64,000 nucleotides of DNA, from assembly GCA_040285745.1 (NCBI GenBank), contig JAUFOR010000003.1, positions 1,364,001 to 1,428,000 on the forward strand, written 5' to 3'. The notes under the pieces were generated by a model that was given only the letters and a program-made list of their open reading frames with translations, made no database searches and was not told where the DNA came from. Of this stretch, positions 27,473-37,300 are shown piece by piece. The first letter of the stretch is position 1. The number at the start of each line of letters is the position of its first letter. This DNA comes from Barthelona sp. PCE. Lineage: Eukaryota; Metamonada: BaSk clade. Both the position numbers and the translations under genes were made by a program.

Positions 27473-29581
27473 TCAAACAACGTTTACTCCAGTAACCCTC
27501 CCCTCTTGTGTGCGTAGCCACTTAGCTATCTCCTCATACGTTGTGAATTCCATCATTGGGATTATAGTCATACCATTTTTCTTTTCCGAAAAAAAAGCAG
27601 CCAGCTCCTCCTCAGCTTCATTGAATCTGTCTGATGGGTGTGTTGACCTTTTGAAGCGAGAAACAGCGATTCTTAATCTCCAGTTAGTCATAGACCACAG
27701 ATACAACAGTACAAGCATTCGAAGAGGAAATAATCGTGAAGAAAACGCACATTTAGCCTGAACAAAGTTCATCATTGATGTGTTGCTTGATACAGCGGTA
27801 CAAACAACATCTCCCAACTCCAGAGCGCTGTGTCCAACAAATACACCACCTTTGATGCGGCCAGAACTTCCGTTGTAGAAAATCTTCGACATTCCCTCAC
27901 GAATATCGAAAGTGACATGACACGGGAGCTCCTCGTGTGCGATCATTATCGTCTCGTAAGGCAGAGATCTGGTTACAATCTCCGTCAATCTAACTCCACA
28001 TTCAACGACGTTGGGTATTGTGAAAGTGATCAAAGGAAAATCCAGGGCCTTAAACTTTGCTATTGGAGATATGTTCTCATGTAAGAGTTTGGAAACAATA
28101 AAGGAACTTGCAGCCTCAGAAATGGGATATGAATCAGGCCATCCCACACATCCTCCAAAGGCAAATATACGTTTGTTGTGTGTACGCAACGCATTATCAA
28201 CATGTACACCGCTTGCGTCGAATTGTACACCTGCGTTGTGGAGATCAAGTGTGCCAATATTGGGTTCGCTATATGTTGCCAAATATATTTCTTCGCATTT
28301 GATAGGATCCTCACCCCGAAGTTGAACGTTCAGATCGCCAGCACCTGCATTTGTCACGCTCAGAACGCTCACACCCAGGAGCACCTCCACGAAAGACTGT
28401 TGAAGAGAACGATAGATAAACCCCGCCGCTTGTGAATCAATGAAGGGTAAAAACTCTGTTTCAAAACATAGAAGAATGACACGAACCCCGAGAATAGCGA
28501 GACACTGGGCCAATGCAACAGAGTACCGTGTGCTTCCAACAATGACTAAACTGGTGGGGAGTATATCAAGCTCAAAAAATGTCCTGCGTGTGAGATACTT
28601 GATTTTACCGTCCTCTAAACCACTGATCTGCGGATATATGTTCGTGCATCCTGAGGAGATGAGACAGCGATGGAAACGGACGTGGAACAGTTTGTTACTC
28701 TGATCCGTCAACTGTAACAGAACGCGCTGCTTGTCCACGAAGGAGACGTTCGCAAACACAACATCCACGCCAGAGAGCCACAATGACTCGTATGAGACTG
28801 CCTTGGAGATATCTGAACGAGCATTGAACAGGTACTCTTTGAGTAAGCTAAAATCAGGTGATAGCATATGGTCCATAACGCCCTCGAAGCCAGGAATATT
28901 CTTCTTTAAATCACGAACCTTGGCACAATAATTTGAAAGAGCCTGTATCATAAAAAACCCATCTGCAACGCCTGACCCTCCCAATCTATTCTTCTCAATG
29001 AGCAGCACTGTCATTCCGTTAAGAGCGCAGCGGCGCGCGAATGAAACAGCAGCCATTGATGCTCCTATTACAACCATATTGTATTTTTCACAACGGGGAT
29101 AAAATGAACATTGAAGTTGATTTTCAATGATTGGATGTGTAAGCGCCTCATACGATGAATTATTGACCTGTTGCGCCACCTCAGATTCTGCTGAATCAAT
29201 AACAGTGGGAGAAAACCCAACAAAAGTACCGGCTTTGGGTGAAGGAGAAACAAATTCATATGTTCTTGGGTTTTGGTTTTGCATAATGGACTGCTGCAGC
29301 TCGTCATCGGTGCAACTCTCATTAAAAAAGCCCTCTGTCTCTTCCTCCTGTAACGGGGAGAAAAGGGAAAAACTATGCGTTGGTTCAAGTTCAAGCTGGC
29401 CCAGTCCCACATCAAGATCAGTGTGAAGCGATCTTTGAGACTTTGACATCGAATTTATCTCTGACCCCGGTGCTAATGTTGAGAAAACACTAGATCCTTC
29501 ACTATCTGCTTCAATAACAAAATTTGAAGTAGCCCCAGTTGAATCAAGCAGTATATCCAACAACTCTGAATTGGAGGTCAT
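27473..29581 (-). CDS. Class-I pyridine nucleotide-disulfide oxidoreductase fold lacking redox cysteines (probable pseudoenzyme)
   Basis: This 702-residue protein starts at the ATG at 29579-29581. Residues 1-165 are a disordered acidic/Ser-rich extension. The flavin-binding start (YNMVVIGASMAAVSFARRC, ending in LLIEKNRLGG) is recognisable, but GxGxxG is altered to GASMAA. The active-site segment reads RLGGSGVADGFFMIQAL where the family has GGTCxNxGCxPSKAL, so both catalytic cysteines are missing. An NAD-binding half (SLVIVGSTRYSVALAQCLAI) and a second flavin contact (RIFAFGGCVG) remain. A dimerisation-like C-terminus (VECGVRLTEIV, GRIKGGVFVGHSALEL) remains too, but it lacks the final HPT/HE dyad. 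A further helical tail (residues about 600-702) is extra. It is probably regulatory or scaffolding rather than a dithiol reductase. Confidence 0.82.
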   Translation of the reverse strand: MTSNSELLDILLDSTGATSNFVIEADSEGSSVFSTLAPGSEINSMSKSQRSLHTDLDVGLGQLELEPTHSFSLFSPLQEEETEGFFNESCTDDELQQSIMQNQNPRTYEFVSPSPKAGTFVGFSPTVIDSAESEVAQQVNNSSYEALTHPIIENQLQCSFYPRCEKYNMVVIGASMAAVSFARRCALNGMTVLLIEKNRLGGSGVADGFFMIQALSNYCAKVRDLKKNIPGFEGVMDHMLSPDFSLLKEYLFNARSDISKAVSYESLWLSGVDVVFANVSFVDKQRVLLQLTDQSNKLFHVRFHRCLISSGCTNIYPQISGLEDGKIKYLTRRTFFELDILPTSLVIVGSTRYSVALAQCLAILGVRVILLCFETEFLPFIDSQAAGFIYRSLQQSFVEVLLGVSVLSVTNAGAGDLNVQLRGEDPIKCEEIYLATYSEPNIGTLDLHNAGVQFDASGVHVDNALRTHNKRIFAFGGCVGWPDSYPISEAASSFIVSKLLHENISPIAKFKALDFPLITFTIPNVVECGVRLTEIVTRSLPYETIMIAHEELPCHVTFDIREGMSKIFYNGSSGRIKGGVFVGHSALELGDVVCTAVSSNTSMMNFVQAKCAFSSRLFPLRMLVLLYLWSMTNWRLRIAVSRFKRSTHPSDRFNEAEEELAAFFSEKKNGMTIIPMMEFTTYEEIAKWLRTQEGRVTGVNVV

Positions 29582-29606
29582 GGAAAAAATGTTAAAAAGC
29601 AAGAAA

Positions 29607-29612
29607 AAACGG
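29607..29612 (-). promoter_or_regulatory. Myb-type (M3-like) element of the oxidoreductase-like gene
   Basis: AAACCGTTTTTTC on the minus strand, 25 bases before the ATG at 29581. Confidence 0.5.
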
Positions 29613-29710
29613 TTTACAAAAACTGTAAGATAGTATTAACATATTAAGTGATGTATTACGGATTAAAATCATCTACCAGTCCATTTTATCATTTTAAAAA
29701 CGCTGAAACA

Positions 29711-32700
29711 CTAGAAGAAAATTGTAACTGATAGAACAGTTGATCCAATAACATTACCGTTCTGTACCATATGCACGACAGCAACAGTGGGCGTTGTCCC
29801 CACAGAGATCGTACATTCGGCTTCACCACGGGTAGACGAGAGATTAATTCTAGATTTTGAAAATTGAATCGATTTGGAGTTACATACAATGTCCACAGGA
29901 CCAGTAGGCGTCTGTGTAAGTTCAATCTTTAGATATATATCACGGATAGTGTTAGGAGGAAGTGTTAACAACTGTAAATGATTGTGTACAGATTTAATAC
30001 GCATAGACGTGAAGGGGAATAATTCCTGAGAAGGTAAACAAACCAAAGTATCCTTTTCTTTCATCGGGAACTGCAGCTGTTTTCCATCTTCACTCAATAC
30101 TGAAGGACGTTCAGGAACAATAGAGAATCCAGACTCATTGTGTTGGGTGTATTCATCAATATCCAGACCGAACATAGCTCCAGTCTTACTGTAGGCAATC
30201 TCTGTGGAGTTAACTATTGGTGCACGTGGGGATAATCGAATATCAATGTTGGAAACTAGTTCACCTGATCGGTAATCACGTATTTCAATCTGAGAATCAT
30301 TAAACATTGAAGAATCAAACTCAGGACGTCTGCTCATCAAGAATCTTCCGTTAATAATTGTATCAGCATCAATACCTTCGATACAAGAGAGAGATTTCTT
30401 CACTCGTGGCAATGAAAAATCCTTCACAATACATACTGAAAATTCAATGGCCAGAGTCTCAAGCGCTTCTAAGTACAAAACAGCAATACGTTCATCTTCA
30501 TCCATGAAATACACATCACTAATACATTTGATGTGATAATATTCGCTCTTGGGTAGATGTACCAAAAATAACCCCCACTCACGCTCTGTATTTGTCACAA
30601 CAATGTTAAAACGCTCTGGCGCTTGTCCAACTGGACGAATTCGACAATCAAGTGTATGTTTCTGAATAAGTGCGTTTTTGACAGCGTCTTCAATCGAAAA
30701 CGCTTCGTTTAATGTAATAAGCGTTGCCTGTGCCTCTACAAGGTTAGAATTAAGGTTGTACATGCATTTCTTCGGTATCCTGATAGATCTTGGCTTAAAG
30801 CGAGGAATAAATGGTTCGTAATTTGTCATTGTATAATCAACAACAAGCTCGCCAAAGGGAGCGGCCAGCATCATTGTAGACGATTGTGTTCCCAATAAAA
30901 GTGAGAATTTCGAGATTGGGAAACATGTATTACCGTCAAACATCAATAACTCAACTGGCTGAGTTTCCAAATAACGTTTAAAATTCACACTTTCAAAATA
31001 AATGCCTTCTTCCTCAAAATGGGTTGTAAAATTTCTTGCATCGTATGAAAAAGTCAATAAAACTCCTCTTGAAACAACATTTCCGTCCTTAAAGAATATT
31101 TCTTCATCCTCAAGCCTTAAAAGTGGAGTAACAATCTCTTCAAATCCATACAACTTTATGTAAAAAAAGAAACTAGTTGTTCCTCTTGGTAATTTGGACA
31201 GTCGTTGGAGTTTTACCGCAATTTCACGACGTACAAACGCTTCTTCGCTATGTTTCTTAACAATCTCATCTGGAAGGTAATCCAAAAATGGCAAAGATGT
31301 AGTATTGTAAAATGTATCCACTTTCTTCACAGGACCACATGTTTCAAGTTTAAGTTCTGCACGTTCACTTCGTGTGAGCTGCAAAGACCTTGTCTTCTGA
31401 ACACTTGCACCTGTCATAACAACATGTGGAGTGTTTTGTTTTTGTACAATCGTTTTAGCATGTGGCGTATGCTTTGCTACTTCTTTTGGCGTTTTGAGTG
31501 TTCTTAGGGTAGACTTTGGCGTGTCTTGATGCCTGATAGGCTCATCTACAACACGCATAGGGGTTGCATTAATTGATTCTGTGACTTCGGGTGAGTGCTG
31601 ATGCATTGATGCCAAATCACAACTCATACGCAGCTCTATATTCGCATACAGGTCCTTTGTTCCGTTCCAGACAACAACAGGTGCACCATCACTATTTGAA
31701 GAAAAACGCAATGGAATGACAGTGTACTTCTCTGTGGCCGACTTCTCTGAGAAAAGTGTTTGGGTAGAAACAACAGACATTGCAACGTTAATCACCATCG
31801 AGTCCTCTTCCTCGTTTTCTGCAGTGCTGAATCTGACTCCATACTGTAACATAAAAATGAGCATGCTCATAGGATGATAAGGGAATATTCCGCACTTAAA
31901 CGCCTTTTCCTTGAGCTTGAGGCGCCCTGAACTTCCCACCTGGAGATGACACATGCGAGGATTATCAACAAACGTGTGCCCATTATGGTTTAAAATAACC
32001 AATCTTCTGCTCACAATAACTGGATTAGAAGGTTTCTCCGCAAATGTATTGCCCAGTGTTGAGACACCTAAAAGAAGCGCTGTCTCATCGGGAACGTCAC
32101 ATCTAAATTGTTTGCACAACATGTTAATTGTATCACCTTGTTGAGGCGCATCAAGTTGGTTAACTCTTATGTTTCGCAACAGGGTTGCCTCCATCGGCGT
32201 GTCTTCTGTTGTTGGAAAGATCCAGTCGTACCTAGGGAGCAAGAACAGATCTAGATCTTCTTCCTGCTCGCAATCACAGTCCGTTTCACTAATTCCAGCT
32301 ATACAGTCAGCTGGTGAGAACAAAAAGTTGGGGGCAACCATGTGCTTGACTGGGTTTATGTACGGATGCAGACTTAAATGAGAAAATATGCTACTGCTAT
32401 CGTCAACAGCAATTTTGGCAATATCTCTGAACAACAGTAAACGAGGTGATCCTGTGTACACTGGGAGCCTATCATATGTTAGGAAATGCTCATCCTTTTC
32501 ATAACGAATAAAGTAACTACTTGTTGACTTCGGAGTTTGATCAAAAACTACATGGAAAAAACCGCATGACATTTCGTTTTTGATCACTCCTCTGTCTTCA
32601 GAACCCATAACAATCTCTACAACAATTGCAATATCATCTTGATGTAAATCTGTATGGAAAAATAAGGGATACTCAATAGCCATTGCGAGAAACATGTGTT

Positions 32701-33034
32701 CATATGCGTTCACTTCATCACTCCGAGTTTGGATGTGCATGTCGTCTACAACGAACTGTGGGCTTGTGTGTGTGTTGCCAAAGAATGTCTGGGTAGGTGT
32801 GTGAAAGAGAGTGGCGCGTAATGATAAAACTAAGTCTAAATAGTCTCCATCAATTGTTTTAGCAAGCGCGGGGGGTACTTTAATGTTGGAAAGTGTCTGA
32901 ATAGCCAATACAAATGCGAAATCTTCACTTGACTGCGACTTTTTCTCAAAAGTTGGTTGCACGCTCCTATTCGAGTTTGCTTTGTGCAACCACCGCTTGA
33001 GTTTTGTCTCGATTAGAAATTCCTGCCTTGACAT
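29711..33034 (-). CDS. NPHP4: Nephrocystin-4 (NPHP4), ciliary transition-zone protein
   Basis: This is a 1107-residue protein. The N-terminal C2-like region has the NPHP4 order: LSLRATLFHTPTQTFFGNT, EYPLFFHTDLHQDDIAIVVE, EMSCGFFHVVF and LPVYTGSPRLLLF. Further shared blocks (FLLPRYDWIFP; SRRLVILNHNGHTFVDNPR) and several beta-sandwich domains in the C-terminal half support the call. It is shorter than human NPHP4 (about 1426 residues). NPHP4 works with NPHP1 and RPGRIP1L at the base of the cilium to gate entry. With HYDIN nearby it indicates a compartmentalised motile flagellum. An AACCCTTTC initiator lies 19 bases upstream of the ATG. Confidence 0.9.
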   Translation of the reverse strand: MSRQEFLIETKLKRWLHKANSNRSVQPTFEKKSQSSEDFAFVLAIQTLSNIKVPPALAKTIDGDYLDLVLSLRATLFHTPTQTFFGNTHTSPQFVVDDMHIQTRSDEVNAYEHMFLAMAIEYPLFFHTDLHQDDIAIVVEIVMGSEDRGVIKNEMSCGFFHVVFDQTPKSTSSYFIRYEKDEHFLTYDRLPVYTGSPRLLLFRDIAKIAVDDSSSIFSHLSLHPYINPVKHMVAPNFLFSPADCIAGISETDCDCEQEEDLDLFLLPRYDWIFPTTEDTPMEATLLRNIRVNQLDAPQQGDTINMLCKQFRCDVPDETALLLGVSTLGNTFAEKPSNPVIVSRRLVILNHNGHTFVDNPRMCHLQVGSSGRLKLKEKAFKCGIFPYHPMSMLIFMLQYGVRFSTAENEEEDSMVINVAMSVVSTQTLFSEKSATEKYTVIPLRFSSNSDGAPVVVWNGTKDLYANIELRMSCDLASMHQHSPEVTESINATPMRVVDEPIRHQDTPKSTLRTLKTPKEVAKHTPHAKTIVQKQNTPHVVMTGASVQKTRSLQLTRSERAELKLETCGPVKKVDTFYNTTSLPFLDYLPDEIVKKHSEEAFVRREIAVKLQRLSKLPRGTTSFFFYIKLYGFEEIVTPLLRLEDEEIFFKDGNVVSRGVLLTFSYDARNFTTHFEEEGIYFESVNFKRYLETQPVELLMFDGNTCFPISKFSLLLGTQSSTMMLAAPFGELVVDYTMTNYEPFIPRFKPRSIRIPKKCMYNLNSNLVEAQATLITLNEAFSIEDAVKNALIQKHTLDCRIRPVGQAPERFNIVVTNTEREWGLFLVHLPKSEYYHIKCISDVYFMDEDERIAVLYLEALETLAIEFSVCIVKDFSLPRVKKSLSCIEGIDADTIINGRFLMSRRPEFDSSMFNDSQIEIRDYRSGELVSNIDIRLSPRAPIVNSTEIAYSKTGAMFGLDIDEYTQHNESGFSIVPERPSVLSEDGKQLQFPMKEKDTLVCLPSQELFPFTSMRIKSVHNHLQLLTLPPNTIRDIYLKIELTQTPTGPVDIVCNSKSIQFSKSRINLSSTRGEAECTISVGTTPTVAVVHMVQNGNVIGSTVLSVTIFF

Positions 33035-33438
33035 AAGTTGCTGTGAAGTTGAGAAAGGGTTGAGAATCGCTTAACATTTTTTTTGCAGATAATATTTATA
33101 TTGCAACCCATAGATTCTTATAATATTGTTTTTCATAATCTGTTCAATGATTTTTTAACTATAGATCAATAGTAAGTGCAAAATATTAACGCCGGTCACC
33201 ATATTACGAATTATAACGTAAATAAAATAAGTTAAACAGTGCTTTATATTATTGAAAACTTTGATAAGCATGAAAAAAAGTTATAAAAACCGTCAAAAAA
33301 CCGGAAACAAAATGTAAAAGATGTTCTTTACGTATTACAGGCTATATTCTGGCTGTGTAGCTTCATAGTTACAGATTAGACGTATTTAAACCAGTATTAG
33401 AAATATTCTAACTAATTCTATTGTTATACCATTTATAT
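33035..33438. other. Intergenic region between divergent NPHP4 and IST1
   Basis: About 400 bp, very AT-rich, with T and A runs and the two divergent promoters at its ends. I see no tRNA or spliced small gene. One ACTAAC at 33409 is not followed by a 3' AG at the right distance. Confidence 0.5.
33054..33058 (-). promoter_or_regulatory. CCTTT initiator of NPHP4
   Basis: CAACCCTTTCTCAAC on the minus strand, 19 bases before the ATG at 33034. Confidence 0.65.
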
Positions 33439-33443
33439 CCTTT
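33439..33443 (+). promoter_or_regulatory. CCTTT initiator of IST1
   Basis: TATATCCTTTATC lies just 12 bases before the 5' splice site of the leader intron, giving a first exon of roughly 15 bases. Confidence 0.6.
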
Positions 33444-33455
33444 ATCTTTTATTTT

Positions 33456-33546
33456 GTATGTTTGGCTGATGCTTCACTGTGACGTAACTTATAGATACGT
33501 CAGATTGTGCTGAGTTTATAATCCAAAAAGGACATCTAACACTTAG
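33456..33546 (+). other. 5'-UTR intron of IST1 (91 bp)
   Basis: It starts GTATGTTTGG and ends TCTAACACTTAG. The last 11 bases are identical to the 3' end of the phosphatase intron. It lies entirely before the ATG at 33554, leaving only a 7-base second leader segment (TATAAAA). A leader intron in such a compact gene may matter for expression. Confidence 0.75.
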
Positions 33547-33553
33547 TATAAAA

Positions 33554-34312
33554 ATGGCTCGTTTGAAGAAGGACGTACTCAAAACAAAGCTCAGAACCTC
33601 CATTCTGAGAATGAACAGAAAGAAGACCCAGAAGACAAATCAGAACATCTCCTTGAAACGCGAAGTCGCTGAATTATTAAGACAAGGAAAAGAAGAATTA
33701 GCCAGAATCAAGGTTGAGAGCATCTACCGTGAGGATCTTGTTGTTCAAGTGTATGAATTAATTGGTGGTTTAGTCGAATTGCTTTCTGCTCGTTTAGAAA
33801 TCATTTTGATGGCTCAAGAACCCCCTGCCAATGTCATGACAGCTCTTGACACCGTACTATTCGCCGCTCCTCTCTTAGATATCGGTGAATTCATGGAAAT
33901 CAGTCAGATGTTATCCAAGAAATTTGGAAAGGAATTCGTTGAAGCTGCCCAGCTTAACAGCCGTGGAATGGTCCACCCTAAGGTCATCCCTAAGCTCACC
34001 GTACACTACCCCGACGAGCAAACTGTTGTTTACTATCTTACCGAGATTGCCAAGGAGCACAACGTTGATTGGGCTGCTCCCCAACCACAGATGCCCTTTA
34101 TTCCCCACACACAGGTCGTGATGGAGCCCGGAATGCATCAGAACGGTGTCTATATGCCAGCAATGCAGACGAATGGTCAAGTGTCAAATACAGCTCCTAT
34201 GCCCATCATTCCAGATAATGTCCCCTCTGCTGAGCCACCATTGAGCCCCGGCACAGGAACCATTGATCAGCTTCTTGAAGAACGCTTCCGTTCACTTCGT
34301 AACAAAGGCTAA
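33554..34312 (+). CDS. IST1: IST1, ESCRT-III-like protein
   Basis: This is a 252-residue protein. The N-terminal helical domain (residues 1-180) matches IST1: MARLKKDVLKTKLRTSILRM, the RIKVESIYREDLVVQVYELI motif, then LLDIGEFMEISQMLSKKFGKEF. Residues 180-230 form a Pro/Met-rich linker, and the C-terminus (TIDQLLEERFRSLRNKG) is a MIT-interacting motif that would bind VPS4. IST1 pairs with CHMP1 to regulate VPS4 in abscission and endosomal recycling. The CHMP1 gene is 22 kb away in this window. The coding region uses more C-ending codons than its neighbours, as expected of a better-expressed gene. AATAAA follows the stop by about 30 bases. Confidence 0.95.
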   Translation: MARLKKDVLKTKLRTSILRMNRKKTQKTNQNISLKREVAELLRQGKEELARIKVESIYREDLVVQVYELIGGLVELLSARLEIILMAQEPPANVMTALDTVLFAAPLLDIGEFMEISQMLSKKFGKEFVEAAQLNSRGMVHPKVIPKLTVHYPDEQTVVYYLTEIAKEHNVDWAAPQPQMPFIPHTQVVMEPGMHQNGVYMPAMQTNGQVSNTAPMPIIPDNVPSAEPPLSPGTGTIDQLLEERFRSLRNKG

Positions 34313-34393
34313 GACCTGATTGTATGTACATATGTTAATAAATCACTGATACGTAGAATTATATATACTGATTTTACAATAGCATGTTTAATA

Positions 34394-37300
34394 TTATTCA
34401 CCATTGAGGAAATAAACCCACTCTAGGTCGTCATGTGAAATGGTGAGACGACCCTTTGAAGAATCACCACGATGCAAGACTTGGATAGCAACACTTTTCT
34501 TGGCATCAACAACTTCGCTATTCTTAACAACAAAGTTGGGGTTATCACAGTGGATATTGAACATTGTTTGCTGATCAAAGATGTTCTTGAAGTTAATTGT
34601 AGTAGCACCGCCAACTAAGATCGGACCCTGAGGTCTTGGCAGAGTAGCGTGACCCTTCAATGGTATTGTATATGAACCAACGTTCTCATTCTCCAATATG
34701 AGTGTGGCGCTGAATGAACCAATTCCAAGTGGTTCAAACGAAACAGGTACCATAATGTGCTGTACAGATCCGTTCACAGTCAATGTGGGATCAACAGAGA
34801 AGAATCCTGTTGAGTGACCAGTTATTGATGCGTTGAACGTTACATTACTTGTACAAATATTGCGTAATTTTGCAGAAAGAACCATTGTCGTTCCGATTGC
34901 AGCTCTGAACGATAAAGGCCTCTCAGGTAATGGTGACAGGGTCTCCAGATCAAGGGTATACACAACAGTGTCAAGCATCTCACATGAGAGACGCAGCTGA
35001 ACTTGTTTTGTGACTGGTACTGTCGGAACCCACTTAACATCGAAGGGGAAGTGAGTGGCGTTGGGTGGAACGAGGAATTTGCGTGCTACCTCTATTGTAT
35101 CCTCATCACATTGTGATGTGAAGGAAACGGGAGTAGAGAGAGGATTGGAAATGTAAAGTGTCTTGTCAATTGATGAACGCAGAGGTGTGCGGACTTCATA
35201 AGGACCTAGCGGCTTGGGTGCTTCAACGTTAAGCTTAACATTGCACTCTAGATACTCGTTGGTTTCCATCACCCTGAACACAACATCAAATTCACAAACT
35301 TGATGCTTCTGGGCAATGAAAGAGAGGCTGAAAGGTTTGGTGGAGTTGGCTGGTACGTCCATGAAGGCTGCACCGTTGAGCTTGAACATTGATGAGGAGA
35401 AACTGGAAATTTCCTTCTCGACACCATCACTTCCTTTAATGAATACATGGAACCTCTGCACATCATTAAGCCAGTTGTTGATCTCAAGTGTGATGGGACA
35501 AACTTCTCTGGAAGCTGTTGTAACATTAACTGCTTCCATGGCTGATGGCTGACCTGAAATTCCAGTAAGAGAATAGTAGAAAGCATTACCATCTGGGAGC
35601 GCAATGAAGAGGGTTGCCTCATGAACATCGTTCTCAGAAGTCATTGCCAGAGGAGAGTAAACAACATCATAAGAAACGTTCTGACCCTCAATAATCTCAA
35701 CAGACGAGGCTCCGCGGAAGAAGCTGCTGCCATTGAATACAGGATTCAACATATAACGTGTAGCGTGGCCAGATCTGGGGGCTGCTGCTGGTGTTGTTGC
35801 TGGAGCCTTGCCACGAGACTTACCAGTGGGTGCTGGTGGTTCGGTTGAGCGAGCAGTGTTGCTCTCGAGCGATATGAGTTGGCTAGTGTTGAGTGTGAGA
35901 GTCTTTGTTACACCACTTCGGACAGCGGTCTCGAACTCAACCTTGTTCTCTTCGGGTACGTCTAATTGAACACAGACACCGCCCAACTCGAGATGAAGCG
36001 GGTCCAGTGTACTGCCCTCAATCTCGCACTCAAGCTCATAATCAATCATACGCTGCACCTTCTGAGGATGGAAGACGACATTGAGAGGTAAATCTTCACC
36101 AGCAGGAAGGTATCCTGACATTGGGTTGAGCTCAAAATCGTGCTCAATGCCTAATTGCTTATCGTTCAACACCTTAAAGTTGAAGAACGTCGGCAAATCA
36201 CCAAAGTTGTGAAGCAAAATACGGCGTGTGAGGCTTGAACCCAAAGCGACAGCCGGGAAGTTCAAATTGGATGATTCAAGCTTGACAGCTGTTCCCACAG
36301 ATGAACCCTCAACACGACCCATGGATATTGACGTGTCGCAGAAGTTTGCAATGATGGGTACCTGGAACTTGCCGATACGCTTGTTCGGTTTGAATGTGAC
36401 TGTGACGTCATACAGCTGCTTGGGGCCAAGTGTGAAGGGGTATGTTGGATAGATCGACAGCATCGACGGGAGTGAAGGGTCGATGATATCGCCAAACTCG
36501 AGCTCAAGAGATAGGTTTTCGATTGGAAGCTCTGAACGGTTCACCAGTGTAAATGTCTTGGTGACAACGTCGCTGACGCTTGTGCCAAGGAACGAAACAC
36601 GACATGTTGTGTTCGTCAACCTGCGTTTCTTGTTGTACACATAGAGTTTGGGCTGCATAGAGTTCACACCAACGGTGAGGGGAATGAAGACAATACCGCT
36701 GTTGATCGACAACTGCAATGAGTGTTTGTAGGCGCCAACTTCAATTGGCTTTACGTTGAATTTGTATGACTTGGTCTCGTTGGGCGACAGCGTTGTGCTA
36801 GAGAAGTCATGCGTCAACCATTGCACTGGCTCATCCTGCAGTTCAATAGTAAGTGGAATGTCGTCGTTGTTAGTGATCTCGAAGGGAAGTGAGTAAACAT
36901 CTGAATTCGGGGTCAAAACAAAGCGCTTGCCAAAGTCGATACGACGGGAAGAGAACTCAAGTTTGGGACGGTCAACTGATCCCTTGAAGCGAATGAGGTA
37001 CTTGCGCTCACGGCCAGGACCGAGTGCGATAACGTAATCAGCCGGATTCTCATCCAGCTCAACTGGCTCGGAAGTGTTCAAGGTTAGGTTTGTCTCGAAT
37101 GATGACTTCGTGCGAACGACCGTCTCGCTCTCGGGGATGTGGACCACTGAGGGGTTCTTATTTGACTTAAAGGGGAATATGGCAACGTTGAAATTAGCCA
37201 ATCCACTGTTTTGGATCTTAAACGTACGTGCGGCGACTTGATTGAGCAAGCATGAGCCAAAGTCAACAATGTTGGCCTTGCCTACCACGAGTTCACGATA

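Noticed and set aside
27286-27480. Longer start for the SH3 protein, overlapping the end of the oxidoreductase-like gene.
   Set aside because: It begins at TTG; an ACCCTTT box at 27299 predicts transcription starting after that region; the SH3 domain begins right after the chosen ATG.
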